This document shows positions 17,231 through 26,315 of a stretch of DNA of 64,000 bases, piece by piece. The DNA lies in assembly GCF_002157735.2 (NCBI RefSeq), contig NZ_AP018689.1, positions 1,273,619 to 1,337,618 of the forward strand. The letters run 5' to 3'. The stretch's first letter is position 1; the number at the start of each line of letters is the position of its first letter. Below the pieces are notes generated by a model. That model was not told the origin of the DNA. It worked only from the letters and a program-made list of their open reading frames with translations, and did not search any database. Source of the DNA: Vibrio aphrogenes. GTDB lineage: Bacteria > Pseudomonadota > Gammaproteobacteria > Enterobacterales > Vibrionaceae. The position numbers were made by a program, and so were the translations under genes.

Positions 17231-17259
17231 AATGATAATGCAATTGATAATTGATATTA
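17231..17259. promoter_or_regulatory. Degenerate Fur-box-like sequence between hutX and tonB
   Basis: Overlapping GATAAT-type hexamers occur at AATGATAATG (17231) and TGATAAT-T-GATATTA (17245-17259). The match is weaker than at hutW, but the position in the divergent hutXZ/tonB promoter region is where iron control is expected. Inference. Confidence 0.55.
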
Positions 17260-17316
17260 TTTAGATTGTGATCAATAATCACCAAAATTAAGGTTCGTTC
17301 AAAAGGACATTTTGGT

Positions 17317-18078
17317 GTGAACGTCAGTCGATACACATTAGCCGCCACCGTATCTATTGCGGTACATGCTGGTATTTTCTCTCAATTTGAAGTGAGCAAT
17401 GCCTTGGCTATGCCAGTCGGTAGCCAATCAACTTCGATCGCTGTGCAATTTGTACAGCCGGCTAGCCAACCGGTAATCAATAAAAAAATAGAGAACTACT
17501 CGAATAAAGCTAACACAATAGCAGCAGAGCCCTCTACCTCAACTCCAGCGACAAAGCCAAATAAACCGGCTTCTAAAGCTGAGTTAGTTAGAGCGACATC
17601 TAAAGATTTAGTTCAAAAAAACACCGTCGTATCTAAAAAAATATCGGCTCCAAAAAAACAAGTTGCGGCTAATCAGCCAAAAGCTGAGAAACCGGAACCA
17701 CCTACGTTTAATGACTCATTCACACCTACTAAAAGTCCTATTAAGAATAGCAGTGAAAGATCAAAAGCACTGACTAAAAGTGGTGTTTCTGAGATGCCCA
17801 TCTTAATTGAGCAACCTAATTTTTTAGCCCCACCGACAAAACCTAAATACCCACGCCTCGCACAAAAACGAGGCCTTGAAGGCACGGCTATGTATGAAAT
17901 CTGGCTTGATGAAGATGGCTCTCAAATCAAGCAAAGCCTACTGTCTTCCTCAGGTGCAGCCATGCTAGATAAAGCGGCACTGGATGCGATCAAAAAATGG
18001 AAGTTTTCCCCTCGTACTGTTAACGGTGTTTCAATGGCCCACCGTGTTCAAATTCCTGTTCGTTTTAAATTGGATTAA
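17317..18078 (+). CDS. tonB: Energy-transducing protein TonB
   Basis: A 253-aa TonB. It has a short hydrophobic N-terminal segment, a Pro/Lys-rich periplasmic linker (about residues 70-145, many Lys, Pro and Ala) and the C-terminal TonB domain (PKYPRLAQKRGLEGTAMYEI ... WKFSPRTVNG). It starts at GTG, with AGGA 9 nt upstream; no ATG fits. It is first of the unit tonB-exbB-exbD-hutB-hutC-hutD, matching the TonB1 system of V. cholerae, and would power haem receptors such as the one at the left edge. Confidence 0.93.
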   Translation: MNVSRYTLAATVSIAVHAGIFSQFEVSNALAMPVGSQSTSIAVQFVQPASQPVINKKIENYSNKANTIAAEPSTSTPATKPNKPASKAELVRATSKDLVQKNTVVSKKISAPKKQVAANQPKAEKPEPPTFNDSFTPTKSPIKNSSERSKALTKSGVSEMPILIEQPNFLAPPTKPKYPRLAQKRGLEGTAMYEIWLDEDGSQIKQSLLSSSGAAMLDKAALDAIKKWKFSPRTVNGVSMAHRVQIPVRFKLD

Positions 18079-18081
18079 TTC

Positions 18082-18768
18082 ATGACTTATCTATCTCTTA
18101 TTGAACAACAATTAGGCATGATGGCGTGGCCATTATTGTTATGTTCCTTGATCACCTTAATCCTGATCTTTGATCGCTTGCTATTATTAATACTCAACCT
18201 CTCTATTGGTCGAGCTCAATTTACACGTCACTTATCGATGCTTACCCCTCAGCAATTGCCCGCAATTTACACCTTAGCAGAGCAATTTTCTCAACGTAAA
18301 GCCATGCTGTATCAAGGAGTGGCCGTTTTGCTGTATCAATCCACAACAGAAAAAAGTTTACGTGAAGATGTGGCTGAAATGTGGCTACAAGAAAAACGTC
18401 ACCACCTACAAAGCGGCATAAAATTATTGACCTTAATTGGTGTGATCAGTCCTTTATTAGGCTTACTTGGGACAGTTCTTGGCTTGATTGAAATGTTTAA
18501 AGGCGTTGCGGCCAGTTCAGGCAACATCACACCGAATGATTTAGCCGAAGGCTTGGGGTTGGCTATGAGAACGACTGCCGCAGGCTTAATTATTGCGTTG
18601 CCAGCGATTGTTTCAGCCCAATTATTCACCCTATGGAGTGAAAAGCTGTTAGCTAAAGCAGAACATGCTATGAATCGAGTCAATCTATGGATTGAAGGGG
18701 TTGACGTTGCTTTATCGCCAGTATCAAAACCGATGAATGACTCATCCTCAAAGGTGCTCAATGATTAA
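18082..18768 (+). CDS. exbB: Biopolymer transport protein ExbB
   Basis: A 228-aa inner-membrane MotA/TolQ/ExbB proton-channel protein. There are three spans: one near residues 15-35, then the paired helices around LIGVISPLLGLLGTVLGLIEMF and AAGLIIALPAIVSAQLF. It forms the proton-driven motor with ExbD and TonB. It starts 3 bp after the tonB stop. Confidence 0.94.
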   Translation: MTYLSLIEQQLGMMAWPLLLCSLITLILIFDRLLLLILNLSIGRAQFTRHLSMLTPQQLPAIYTLAEQFSQRKAMLYQGVAVLLYQSTTEKSLREDVAEMWLQEKRHHLQSGIKLLTLIGVISPLLGLLGTVLGLIEMFKGVAASSGNITPNDLAEGLGLAMRTTAAGLIIALPAIVSAQLFTLWSEKLLAKAEHAMNRVNLWIEGVDVALSPVSKPMNDSSSKVLND

Positions 18769-19177
18769 GTCCAATCGTCATCCTATTGAATCTTCCATCG
18801 GCCCAGATTTAACGCCACTGCTAGACATCATTTTTATTGTTATGGTGTTTTTAATGTTAACGGCATCGGTCAAATTAAAGTCATTAGATGTTCAATTACC
18901 ATCGAGTGAGACCGCAGCCTCTAAAGCATTAGAGAAACAATCATTAACCATTAATATTTTAAATCAAGCCCCATACTGGGCAATTGATGGCCAAACCTAT
19001 AACAACTGGGAAGCCTTTCAATCCGGGTTGTTAGAAAAAGTCTCCGCTGCTCCAGATAAAGATCTGGTGATTGCTGCAGATAAACACGCAGAAATTCAAC
19101 ACATGGTGAAGCTATTTGGATTGCTCCATGAAAACGATATTGCTGCAACTCAAATTTTGATGGAGGAGACCAATTAA
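18761..19177 (+). CDS. exbD: Biopolymer transport protein ExbD
   Basis: A 138-aa ExbD/TolR protein with one membrane helix, LTPLLDIIFIVMVFLMLTAS, containing the proton-carrying Asp, followed by a periplasmic domain. The ATG at 18761 has AAGG upstream and overlaps the exbB stop by 8 bases; a longer frame from 18737 reads into exbB and is not likely. Confidence 0.94.
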   Translation: MIKSNRHPIESSIGPDLTPLLDIIFIVMVFLMLTASVKLKSLDVQLPSSETAASKALEKQSLTINILNQAPYWAIDGQTYNNWEAFQSGLLEKVSAAPDKDLVIAADKHAEIQHMVKLFGLLHENDIAATQILMEETN

Positions 19178-20049
19178 TGTCTGTTTTTTCACCGACTCTA
19201 AACACGTTTAAATATCTTATTACTGTGCCAGTGGTAACGCTGTCTTTTCTTGTATCACCTTTTTCTATGGCACAAGAACGCATTATTAGTGCCGGCTCTG
19301 CAGTCACTGAAATTGTTGAAGCATTAGAGGCAAGTGACCAATTAGTGGCGATTGATGTCACAAGTGTCCAACCACAAGGTAAAACTTTACCGGTTGTGGG
19401 TTACCACCGACAACTTTCTGCCGAAGGATTGATCGCTCTGCACCCTACTTTATTAATCGGTTCCGATGAAATGGGCCCAGATGCCACACTCAAAACACTG
19501 CAGCAAGCTGATATTAACGTTGCGGTGGTGAATAATGAAAGTTCCGTTACCGGGTTAGATAAACGTATTGATGAAATTGCCGCCCTGACTGGCACACAAG
19601 ACAAAGCAGCAGCCATTAAACAGCAAGTTCACCAACAAGTAACCGCACTTTCTAGTGTCAAGCCAACCACACCTAAGAAAGTGCTTTTTTTACTCATTCA
19701 TGAAGGCCGTCCAGCGAATGTTGCAGGAAACAATACTACACCAGATGCCTTGATACAGCTTATTGGTGCCATCAACCCCGCAGCCGAACATCTAGAGTCT
19801 TACAAACCCATTTCCGTAGAATCTATGGTGGCAATGCAACCGGATATTATCTTAGTGAGTGGCCGTAGTTATCAAGAGCTTGGTGGTCCTCAAGCGGTAT
19901 TGAAAAAAATGCCATTACTGGCGGCAACTCCAGCAGGACAATCGTTGTCTATTCTCCCTATTGATGGCAAAGCATTGGTTGGTGGATTAGGTTTAATGAC
20001 GTTATCAGAAGCGCACCGTGTTCAAGCCCTTATTTATCCACAACAATAG
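19177..20049 (+). CDS. hutB: Haem ABC transporter periplasmic binding protein HutB
   Basis: A 290-aa periplasmic haem-binding protein with a signal peptide ending near SPFSMAQ and the type III binding-protein fold (RIISAGSAVTEIVEAL ... VVGYHRQLSAEGLIALHPTLLIG). The start shares one base with the exbD stop (TAATG), so it is coupled. It delivers haem from the TonB-dependent receptor to HutCD. Confidence 0.93.
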   Translation: MSVFSPTLNTFKYLITVPVVTLSFLVSPFSMAQERIISAGSAVTEIVEALEASDQLVAIDVTSVQPQGKTLPVVGYHRQLSAEGLIALHPTLLIGSDEMGPDATLKTLQQADINVAVVNNESSVTGLDKRIDEIAALTGTQDKAAAIKQQVHQQVTALSSVKPTTPKKVLFLLIHEGRPANVAGNNTTPDALIQLIGAINPAAEHLESYKPISVESMVAMQPDIILVSGRSYQELGGPQAVLKKMPLLAATPAGQSLSILPIDGKALVGGLGLMTLSEAHRVQALIYPQQ

Positions 20050-20058
20050 GACCTTAAC

Positions 20059-21093
20059 ATGCTAAGGAAAGCCCGATTATCCCATGTGATATTTTTGTTT
20101 CTGACCCTTGTTGTACTCACTTCATTGGTTTCGATTACTGTTGGTCCGATGAATATCAGCTTAACCCACAGTATTCAAAGCATGTTATTCATGAATGAGG
20201 GGTTACCAACACATGTTGAGTTAATCGTCCATCAAGTGCGATTACCTCGAACTTTACTTTGTATGTTCATTGGTGCGATTTTGGGATTATGTGGTGCGGT
20301 CATGCAAGGGCTTTTCAGAAACCCATTAGCTGAACCTGGGATCATAGGTGTATCTGCCGGAGCCGCTCTAGGGGCAGCCTTAGCGATTGTGTTCTTTTCT
20401 GGTATCTCAGCTCAATATCCGATATTTATGAACATCGCCGCCATTCCCTTATTTGCTTTTTTAGGCGGCGCATTAACCACTGTTGCTGTGTATAAAATGG
20501 GAACCAGCCGTTTGGGCACCTCGGTCACCATCATGTTATTAGCCGGAGTGGCAATCAGTGCCTTATCTGGCGCGGCGATTGGTTATTTAAATTTCATTGC
20601 CGACGATCAAATGCTGCGAGATCTCTCTTTATGGTCGATGGGCTCATTAGCCGGCGCCAATTGGAGTGGTATTTTACTCGCTGCTGCCACCTTGCTGATA
20701 CTCTCAGTTTTATTTATCAAACAAGCCCCAGCCTTAAATGCCTTGTTACTCGGTGATGCTGAAGCCAAACATTTAGGCGTCCCAATACAAGCATTAAAAC
20801 GTCGCCTGATCTTATTAACAGCGGTTGGCGTCGGAGTTTGTGTCAGTTTAACCGGTGCCATTGGTTTTATCGGTTTAGTTATCCCACATTTAGGACGAAT
20901 GCTGGTTGGGCCCGATCATCGAACTTTATTGCCGGTATCGATTTTACTCGGAGCATTATTATTAACCGTAGCTGATATGTTTGCGCGCATAGCAATCATC
21001 CCAGCAGAACTACCGGTTGGGATAGTGACAGCACTGGTGGGAGCTCCCTTCTTCTTATATTTGTTATTTAAACAAAAAGGACGCTTTATCTAA
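20059..21093 (+). CDS. hutC: Haem ABC transporter permease HutC
   Basis: A 344-aa FecCD-family permease with 9-10 hydrophobic spans and family motifs RLPRTLLCMFIGAILGLCGA, MQGLFRNPLAEPGIIGVSAG and GFIGLVIPHLGRMLVG. It forms the haem channel in the inner membrane with HutD. Its stop overlaps the hutD start by one base. Confidence 0.93.
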   Translation: MLRKARLSHVIFLFLTLVVLTSLVSITVGPMNISLTHSIQSMLFMNEGLPTHVELIVHQVRLPRTLLCMFIGAILGLCGAVMQGLFRNPLAEPGIIGVSAGAALGAALAIVFFSGISAQYPIFMNIAAIPLFAFLGGALTTVAVYKMGTSRLGTSVTIMLLAGVAISALSGAAIGYLNFIADDQMLRDLSLWSMGSLAGANWSGILLAAATLLILSVLFIKQAPALNALLLGDAEAKHLGVPIQALKRRLILLTAVGVGVCVSLTGAIGFIGLVIPHLGRMLVGPDHRTLLPVSILLGALLLTVADMFARIAIIPAELPVGIVTALVGAPFFLYLLFKQKGRFI

Positions 21094-21986
21094 TGTTTTC
21101 CATTGAAAATCTATCGAAAAAAATGGCCGTACAAAACCTTGATAAAGCCAACCAAATCTTTGTGCGTCCAAAAAACTTACCCTTGGCTCAAAATAATGTT
21201 GCTATCAAAGCAAGACACCTGTCATTAAAGTTTGGTCAGAAAACGATTCTAAACAACATCAACTTAGATATTCATCTCGGCTGTGTCACTGCCTTGCTAG
21301 GCCCAAATGGTGCGGGCAAAAGTAGCTTATTAAAGCTGTTATGTGGTGAGATGAATTTACCGAACTCTTCAGCAGAACCTACTCCGACACTGCATTATTT
21401 TGGCAAACCGGCACAACAGTGGGACAAAACCCTATTAGCCAGACATTTAGGCATCTTGCCGCAACACAGTACGCTATCATTTCCTTTCTTAGTCAAAGAA
21501 GTGGTTGAACTCGGTGGCTTACCCTTAGCAGTATCAAAAGAAGAATTGCAAAACATCACTCAGGAAAAAATGTGCCAAGTTGGTATTGATAAGTTGGCTG
21601 AGCATTTATATCCACAGCTCTCGGGGGGAGAAAAACAACGGGTTCATCTTGCTCGGGTGTTAACTCAACTGCATTTTGCTGATGCCCATCGAATTTTCAT
21701 GTTAGATGAGCCCACTTCTGCACTGGATCTATCCTATCAACATAAGACCTTGCAACTGGCTCAACAAATGGCACAAACAGGTACTGCCGTCGTAATTGTA
21801 TTACATGATTTAAACCTCGCCGCGCAATATGCCGACCGAATTTTATTACTTCATGAAGGTGATATTGTGGCGGATGGTAATGCATGGCAAACCTTATCGC
21901 CAACCAATATAGAGCAAGTATATGGGCAACAGACTATAATTTCGACACATCCCAAATACGGTTTCCCGGTGATCATGCCAAAGTAG
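21093..21986 (+). CDS. hutD: Haem ABC transporter ATPase HutD
   Basis: A 297-aa ABC ATPase with Walker A GPNGAGKS (residues 70-77), signature LSGGEKQR, Walker B IFMLDEPTS and the H-loop VLHDLNLAAQ. It is about 35 residues longer at the N-terminus than usual HmuV/HutD proteins; the ATPase fold begins near KARHLSLKFG. A later start is possible, but the TAATG overlap with hutC favours this one. Confidence 0.93.
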   Translation: MFSIENLSKKMAVQNLDKANQIFVRPKNLPLAQNNVAIKARHLSLKFGQKTILNNINLDIHLGCVTALLGPNGAGKSSLLKLLCGEMNLPNSSAEPTPTLHYFGKPAQQWDKTLLARHLGILPQHSTLSFPFLVKEVVELGGLPLAVSKEELQNITQEKMCQVGIDKLAEHLYPQLSGGEKQRVHLARVLTQLHFADAHRIFMLDEPTSALDLSYQHKTLQLAQQMAQTGTAVVIVLHDLNLAAQYADRILLLHEGDIVADGNAWQTLSPTNIEQVYGQQTIISTHPKYGFPVIMPK

Positions 21987-22074
21987 CTGAAAATTGTTTA
22001 TCTCAGCGTATTTTCCTGGTTTTTGCATAAAATCAGGCGTAAAGTACCCACAGTTTTTGTATGAGGATAAATAT

Positions 22075-22386
22075 ATGACAACCGAAACCGATTATGAAGT
22101 AGCTGAAAACCAAGTATGTGAAGCTTGCGGCTGCAGTGCGGAAATGGGATTCATCATTAAAGAAGGTGATGATGTTGCCGAAGTCACTATTTTTGCCCAA
22201 GGAAAAGAGGTTTTACTCTCTCAATTAAATCCATATCTTCAATTAGCAGAGCGTGTTAACCCTGCCTATAAACATGAAATCGAAGATATTGCGGATGACG
22301 CAACACAATTAACTGCTCGTATTCAATTTGAATGCAGCGCTGAAAAACTGATTTTTGAATTGCAAAGCCGTTCTTTAAATCGTTAA
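22075..22386 (+). CDS. YfcZ/YiiS family protein (DUF406)
   Basis: A 103-aa protein with an N-terminal Cys cluster (CEACGC) and the conserved end ARIQFECSAEKLIFELQSR. These match the YfcZ/YiiS family of unknown function. The ATG at 22075 has AGGA 6-7 nt before it; the frame stays open upstream for 27 codons without a good site. It follows hutD by 88 bp and could be read through from the hut operon. Confidence 0.85.
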   Translation: MTTETDYEVAENQVCEACGCSAEMGFIIKEGDDVAEVTIFAQGKEVLLSQLNPYLQLAERVNPAYKHEIEDIADDATQLTARIQFECSAEKLIFELQSRSLNR

Positions 22387-22408
22387 TAATATTGCGTTTA
22401 TCACGTAT

Positions 22409-22442
22409 AAAAAAAGCAACTGCGAATACAGTTGCTTTTTTT
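22409..22442. terminator. Bidirectional terminator between DUF406 and the acyltransferase
   Basis: Perfect 14-bp inverted repeat (AAAAAAAGCAACTG / CAGTTGCTTTTTTT) with a 6-nt loop, with T runs on both strands, between convergent genes. Confidence 0.9.
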
Positions 22443-22459
22443 GAACTCAATTATTCTAA

Positions 22460-23575
22460 TTAGACAATATCTTGCTTATAGGCGACAGGATTGGCATACA
22501 TTTCAACTAACTTTTGCTGTGCACCTTCCGGTAGTGCTTTTAGTTTTTTCGCAAAATGTGCTTCCACTTCTTCTGTAATCGAATCACTTTGTTTGCCGGC
22601 AGCTAATAAATTGACAGGATACAGGCGATATAAGTCATGAATTTGACGATCAAGCTCTTGGGCTAATTCATCGGCACTCTCAAAATCATCAGTAATCACA
22701 TCACCAAAACTGACGTGAACGCGACCTTTCTCACCAATAATACCTTTGACAATACTACTAATATCCTCAAATTCACTTTTCTCGTATCGACCATTGACTT
22801 CAATTTCATACAGCTCTTTGGCTTTATCAAGATCACAAGGATCATTTTCGTATGAGATCGAAACAGGGACAATTTTTAGTGACTTAATGTACTCAGGAAA
22901 GGCTATTTTTTGACGACGCCCTTCTACGTGGAACATTTTTAAAATGGCCGGTTCGGTTAAATCTCTGCCATCTTTGGCTCGCCCTTCGCGCTGAGCGATC
23001 CAAATGGAATGATTATTTTCCAAAGAATGCTTAATGTATGAAGACAATAATGCCAACGCCTTCATCATCTCTCGTGGTGCTTTGATTGAGCGTTTCACAA
23101 TGAAGCTTTTATTCAACTTCATCATTTCTGTCGCGCACGGCATTCTTAGTAAGTTATCACCAATCGCAATACGAACCGTTTTATGTCCATTGTTGTATAG
23201 TCCCCAATTCACTAAGGCGGGGTCCATGGCGATATCACGATGATTGGATACGAAAAGATAAGCTTGTTGTGGATCGAGTTTCTCTAAACCTGAGTAGGTC
23301 ACACCATTGGTGGTTTTGTTGAGTGTAGAATCCATAAAGTGTTCGACTTCATGCTGGATATCATCAACACTCTTAAGCTTTGACCACTTGAGTTTCAGAT
23401 ACACTTTGATCATCGGAAAAATCAGCTTTTTAAACCAAGCAGGCTTATGCGAAAAACGATATTTTATGATCGCATTAATGAAATCTTTATCATTAATTAA
23501 TCGTTCTAACGCGGCTGGAATTTCATCATCATTATAGGGACGAATTTCTTTATATGGATCGCTATCTATGCTCAT
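22460..23575 (-). CDS. PlsC-like glycerolipid acyltransferase
   Basis: A 371-aa protein with an acyltransferase core: NHRDIAMDP (the HX4D motif) and IAQREGRAKDG. This resembles a group of vibrio proteins named 1-acyl-sn-glycerol-3-phosphate acyltransferase, larger than housekeeping PlsC, and it may act on other lipids. No clear membrane helix precedes the domain. The ATG at 23575 fits relatives; a GTG at 23602 would add nine residues. Neither has a strong SD. Confidence 0.82.
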   Translation of the reverse strand: MSIDSDPYKEIRPYNDDEIPAALERLINDKDFINAIIKYRFSHKPAWFKKLIFPMIKVYLKLKWSKLKSVDDIQHEVEHFMDSTLNKTTNGVTYSGLEKLDPQQAYLFVSNHRDIAMDPALVNWGLYNNGHKTVRIAIGDNLLRMPCATEMMKLNKSFIVKRSIKAPREMMKALALLSSYIKHSLENNHSIWIAQREGRAKDGRDLTEPAILKMFHVEGRRQKIAFPEYIKSLKIVPVSISYENDPCDLDKAKELYEIEVNGRYEKSEFEDISSIVKGIIGEKGRVHVSFGDVITDDFESADELAQELDRQIHDLYRLYPVNLLAAGKQSDSITEEVEAHFAKKLKALPEGAQQKLVEMYANPVAYKQDIV

Positions 23576-23863
23576 TAATTTACTGCAGTTATGAATAAAC
23601 ACGTTATTTTACGTTGATCCCCTTAAAATAAACAGGCGCAATCTAACGTAAAGCCAATTTTGAGGCAGTAAAGTACATGAAATCGTAGAAATAGTGAATA
23701 GTTTCAAGTTCAAGTTTGACCAAACTCTGTTTTAACCCCTCACAATTTGTACGATTTTTGCTTCACGACCAAACAAATCTACACCTTGAGCAAGCTAAAA
23801 AATTTGGCATACCGATTGGAACGCGTTATCTTAGCCCGTCATTTTATAACGATATAGAAATAC

Positions 23864-24496
23864 ATGAATTACCTTATTGCTCACCAAGTCCATCATTACC
23901 CTTACCTTCATACAACCGCACGCAAAAAGACTCTCAAGCATAAATTGATGACGGTCTTAAAGGGCTTAATGTCCGTTCGCTTGGGAAAAAATGAGTATCT
24001 CGTCACCGCAGGCAACAGTATTTGGCTACCTTTCGATTGCTTAACCGCTATCAGTTACTTTCCAAATTGTCAGGTATTAGAAGTCGAAATCTCAAGCCGC
24101 TCAACCCAAGTATATCCATTTCAGGCAGGTTTTATCGACGCTTCTCCCCTTTTAAGCGCGTTATTAGACACACTTAAAAGCAATGATTTTGATGTTGATA
24201 ATGAGGAACAACGATCTTGGTTAACCGCGCTTAATTTTCAACTGACAAAACTAACGCCGACATTAACCGAGTCCCACCTTACGCTTGAGGCGCTGTCACC
24301 AACAGCATCATGCCAAGCGAATCTTGCGGAACAAGGGGTTGATGTAGCTGAAGTGCAATTAGCGTTACAAGTTAGACAAGCTATAAAAGCTCGCTCTTCC
24401 GGCAGCAAGCCACAAAAAATCATCAATGATCTCTTTGATGGAAATCATGAACTCGCACAACAGTTATGTCTGTCTATCGCGAATCACTCTCTCTAA
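23864..24496 (+). CDS. Cupin protein like an AraC sensor domain, without HTH
   Basis: A 210-aa protein whose first half looks like the arabinose-binding-type cupin of AraC regulators (VRLGKNEYLVTAGNSIWLPFDCL, then FQAGFIDASPLLSALLDTL). The second half is mostly helical, and I find no AraC helix-turn-helix, so it may be a stand-alone sensor or have a diverged DNA-binding part. From memory, vibrios have related proteins labelled AraC. The SD is weak. Its neighbours give no clear lead. Confidence 0.65.
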   Translation: MNYLIAHQVHHYPYLHTTARKKTLKHKLMTVLKGLMSVRLGKNEYLVTAGNSIWLPFDCLTAISYFPNCQVLEVEISSRSTQVYPFQAGFIDASPLLSALLDTLKSNDFDVDNEEQRSWLTALNFQLTKLTPTLTESHLTLEALSPTASCQANLAEQGVDVAEVQLALQVRQAIKARSSGSKPQKIINDLFDGNHELAQQLCLSIANHSL

Positions 24497-24536
24497 TAAC
24501 AAGGCGTGACTTGTTCATAACCCTTTTCAGCCTATA

Positions 24537-24612
24537 AGATGATTTGGTTTATAGGGTGCTTTGTGGTTTATAAGGTGCTTTGTGGTTTATAAGATTATTT
24601 GGCTTAAAAGAA
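24537..24612. repeat. Short tandem repeat, 19-bp unit
   Basis: Two perfect adjacent copies of GGTGCTTTGTGGTTTATAA (24555-24573, 24574-24592), flanked by degenerate copies (GATGATTTGGTTTATAG on the left, GATTATTTGGCTTAAAA on the right). It lies between the cupin gene and the convergent NadD-like gene. Confidence 0.75.
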
Positions 24613-24664
24613 TCTTTGACCGGTTAAAACCGCGAGCTTAATGGCACTCACCACGTACTCATTC

Positions 24665-25192
24665 TCAATGTTGTTGATACAACTTATGGCTATGAATGAA
24701 CTGGCTTACTGAGGTGGTGGTGAGACCCTCGATGCTGCTTCCAGCTTCAAGGTGTTGTCGAATATGGGTGCTGCGTACAGGGAGTGTTTCAGGGCACGCT
24801 AAAACGCTCCATTGTTGCGTGATTTCTTGAGCTTTATAAAATTTTGAAAACTGTAAAAAATTATCCGGCCCGATGACAAACGTTAATTCACTCGCTGGAT
24901 AACGACATTGTAATGCTGACAGCAGCGCAAAAGTAGTCACCGCTTGGGCATCCTCGTCTTGCTCTAAAAGCGTTCTCTCAATGGTACTCAGTTCGACTTG
25001 TGGCAAATTCAAATCTTGCATAAATGCGGTGACCATTTCACAGCGAGTGTCATAATCGAGCATTTCTTTTCCCCAAGCGTGAGCAATACTTGGCACCATC
25101 AAGATCAAATCAAAATGGCTGAGCCTTTCTAAGACACTTTTATGGCCTAAGCTAGGTGGATTAAAAGCACTTCCAAAAACGGCAATTTTCAC
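24665..25192 (-). CDS. NadD-like nicotinate-nucleotide adenylyltransferase
   Basis: A 175-aa nucleotidyltransferase: N-terminal KIAVFGSAFNPPSLGHKSVL (the GxFDPxHxGH-type motif, here with SLGH) and C-terminal RSTHIR (the SxxxR-type motif). It would join nicotinate mononucleotide to AMP. It starts at GTG 25192, with AGGA 8 nt upstream; upstream codons in the longer frame have no support. It is divergent from nadE, which does the next step in NAD synthesis, so a second NadD-type enzyme on this replicon is plausible. Confidence 0.82.
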   Translation of the reverse strand: MKIAVFGSAFNPPSLGHKSVLERLSHFDLILMVPSIAHAWGKEMLDYDTRCEMVTAFMQDLNLPQVELSTIERTLLEQDEDAQAVTTFALLSALQCRYPASELTFVIGPDNFLQFSKFYKAQEITQQWSVLACPETLPVRSTHIRQHLEAGSSIEGLTTTSVSQFIHSHKLYQQH

Positions 25193-25365
25193 GGTCAATT
25201 TCCTATGTATCACGATGACAACCGCGAGCAAGGTTACCTTGATGTAACGAGGATGGAAAGTCCCTTGTTTGTTTTAGCCCAATCGCCACGGATATCTTGA
25301 GGTTAGTCGGGTATATGATAATCTTGTCTAATCATTTACATTTTGCTGCACAATAAGGAATACAC

Positions 25366-26196
25366 ATGGAGCAACTCATTCGTCAAGAAATGCAAGTTCT
25401 ACCCTCAATCGATGCTCAATTTGAAATCGCCCGTCGCGTCGCTTTCATTAAAACAAAGCTTCAACAATCTGGATGTAAATCTTTAGTTTTAGGTATCAGT
25501 GGTGGGGTTGATTCAACAACTTGTGGACGCTTAGCTCAATTAGCAATTGAAGAGTTAAATCAAGAAACTCAATCAACAGATTATCAATTTATTGCGGTGC
25601 GTCTACCTTATGGCGAACAAAAAGATGAAGACGAAGCTCAGGCAGCTCTGTCATTCATAAAACCGAGTCACTCGATTTCAGTCAATATCAAAGCCGGTGT
25701 CGATGGATTGAATGCCGCTTCACATGAAGCTCTTCGTGGTACCGGACTGCTGCCTACAGACCTTGGTAAGCTGGATTTTGTCAAAGGCAATGTTAAGGCT
25801 CGTGCACGCATGACAGCACAATATGAAGTGGCCGGTTATGTTGGCGGGTTAGTATTGGGTACGGATCATTCAGCTGAAAACATTACGGGATTTTATACCA
25901 AGTTTGGTGATGGAGCTTGCGACCTTGCGCCTCTATTTGGCTTGAATAAACGTCAAGTTCGTCAAGTTGCGGCAGAGCTTGGAGCGCCCGATATCTTAGT
26001 GAAGAAGGTTCCAACTGCCGATTTAGAAGAACTAGCACCACAAAAAGCGGATGAAGATGCATTAAATCTCACTTATGACCAAATTGATGACTTTTTAGAA
26101 GGTAAAGCCGTCAGTCAAGAAGTCGTTGATCGCTTAGTGAAGATTTATCAAGCTACACAACATAAACGTCAGCCTATCCCTACAATCTACGATTAA
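25366..26196 (+). CDS. nadE: NH3-dependent NAD+ synthetase NadE
   Basis: A 276-aa PP-loop enzyme that amidates deamido-NAD to NAD using ammonia and ATP. The PP-loop is [10 protein letters not shown] (SGGVDS at residues 45-50); [19 protein letters not shown] and [11 protein letters not shown] are NadE signatures. There is no glutaminase domain, so it is the short bacterial form. AAGGA precedes the ATG. A strong terminator follows. Confidence 0.96.
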   Translation: MEQLIRQEMQVLPSIDAQFEIARRVAFIKTKLQQSGCKSLVLGISGGVDSTTCGRLAQLAIEELNQETQSTDYQFIAVRLPYGEQKDEDEAQAALSFIKPSHSISVNIKAGVDGLNAASHEALRGTGLLPTDLGKLDFVKGNVKARARMTAQYEVAGYVGGLVLGTDHSAENITGFYTKFGDGACDLAPLFGLNKRQVRQVAAELGAPDILVKKVPTADLEELAPQKADEDALNLTYDQIDDFLEGKAVSQEVVDRLVKIYQATQHKRQPIPTIYD

Positions 26197-26260
26197 AGCG
26201 GCCGCAGGGAACGGGGATCTTCTCACCAATCCCCCTTCCGTCCATAATCTAAAACAATAA

Positions 26261-26293
26261 AAAAGGCTCACACCTTAATGATGTGAGCCTTTT
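26261..26293. terminator. Bidirectional terminator of nadE and yceI
   Basis: Perfect 12-bp stem AAAAGGCTCACA / TGTGAGCCTTTT with a 9-nt loop between the convergent nadE and yceI genes. Confidence 0.9.
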
Positions 26294-26315
26294 GTCTATT
26301 TTGAAGAAGCACTTG

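Noticed and set aside
23716..23943. A 75-aa frame upstream of the cupin gene, considered as a frameshifted N-terminus
   Set aside because: The downstream frame already has a full cupin start (MNYLIAHQVHHYPY), so no frameshift is needed, and the upstream peptide shows no family pattern.
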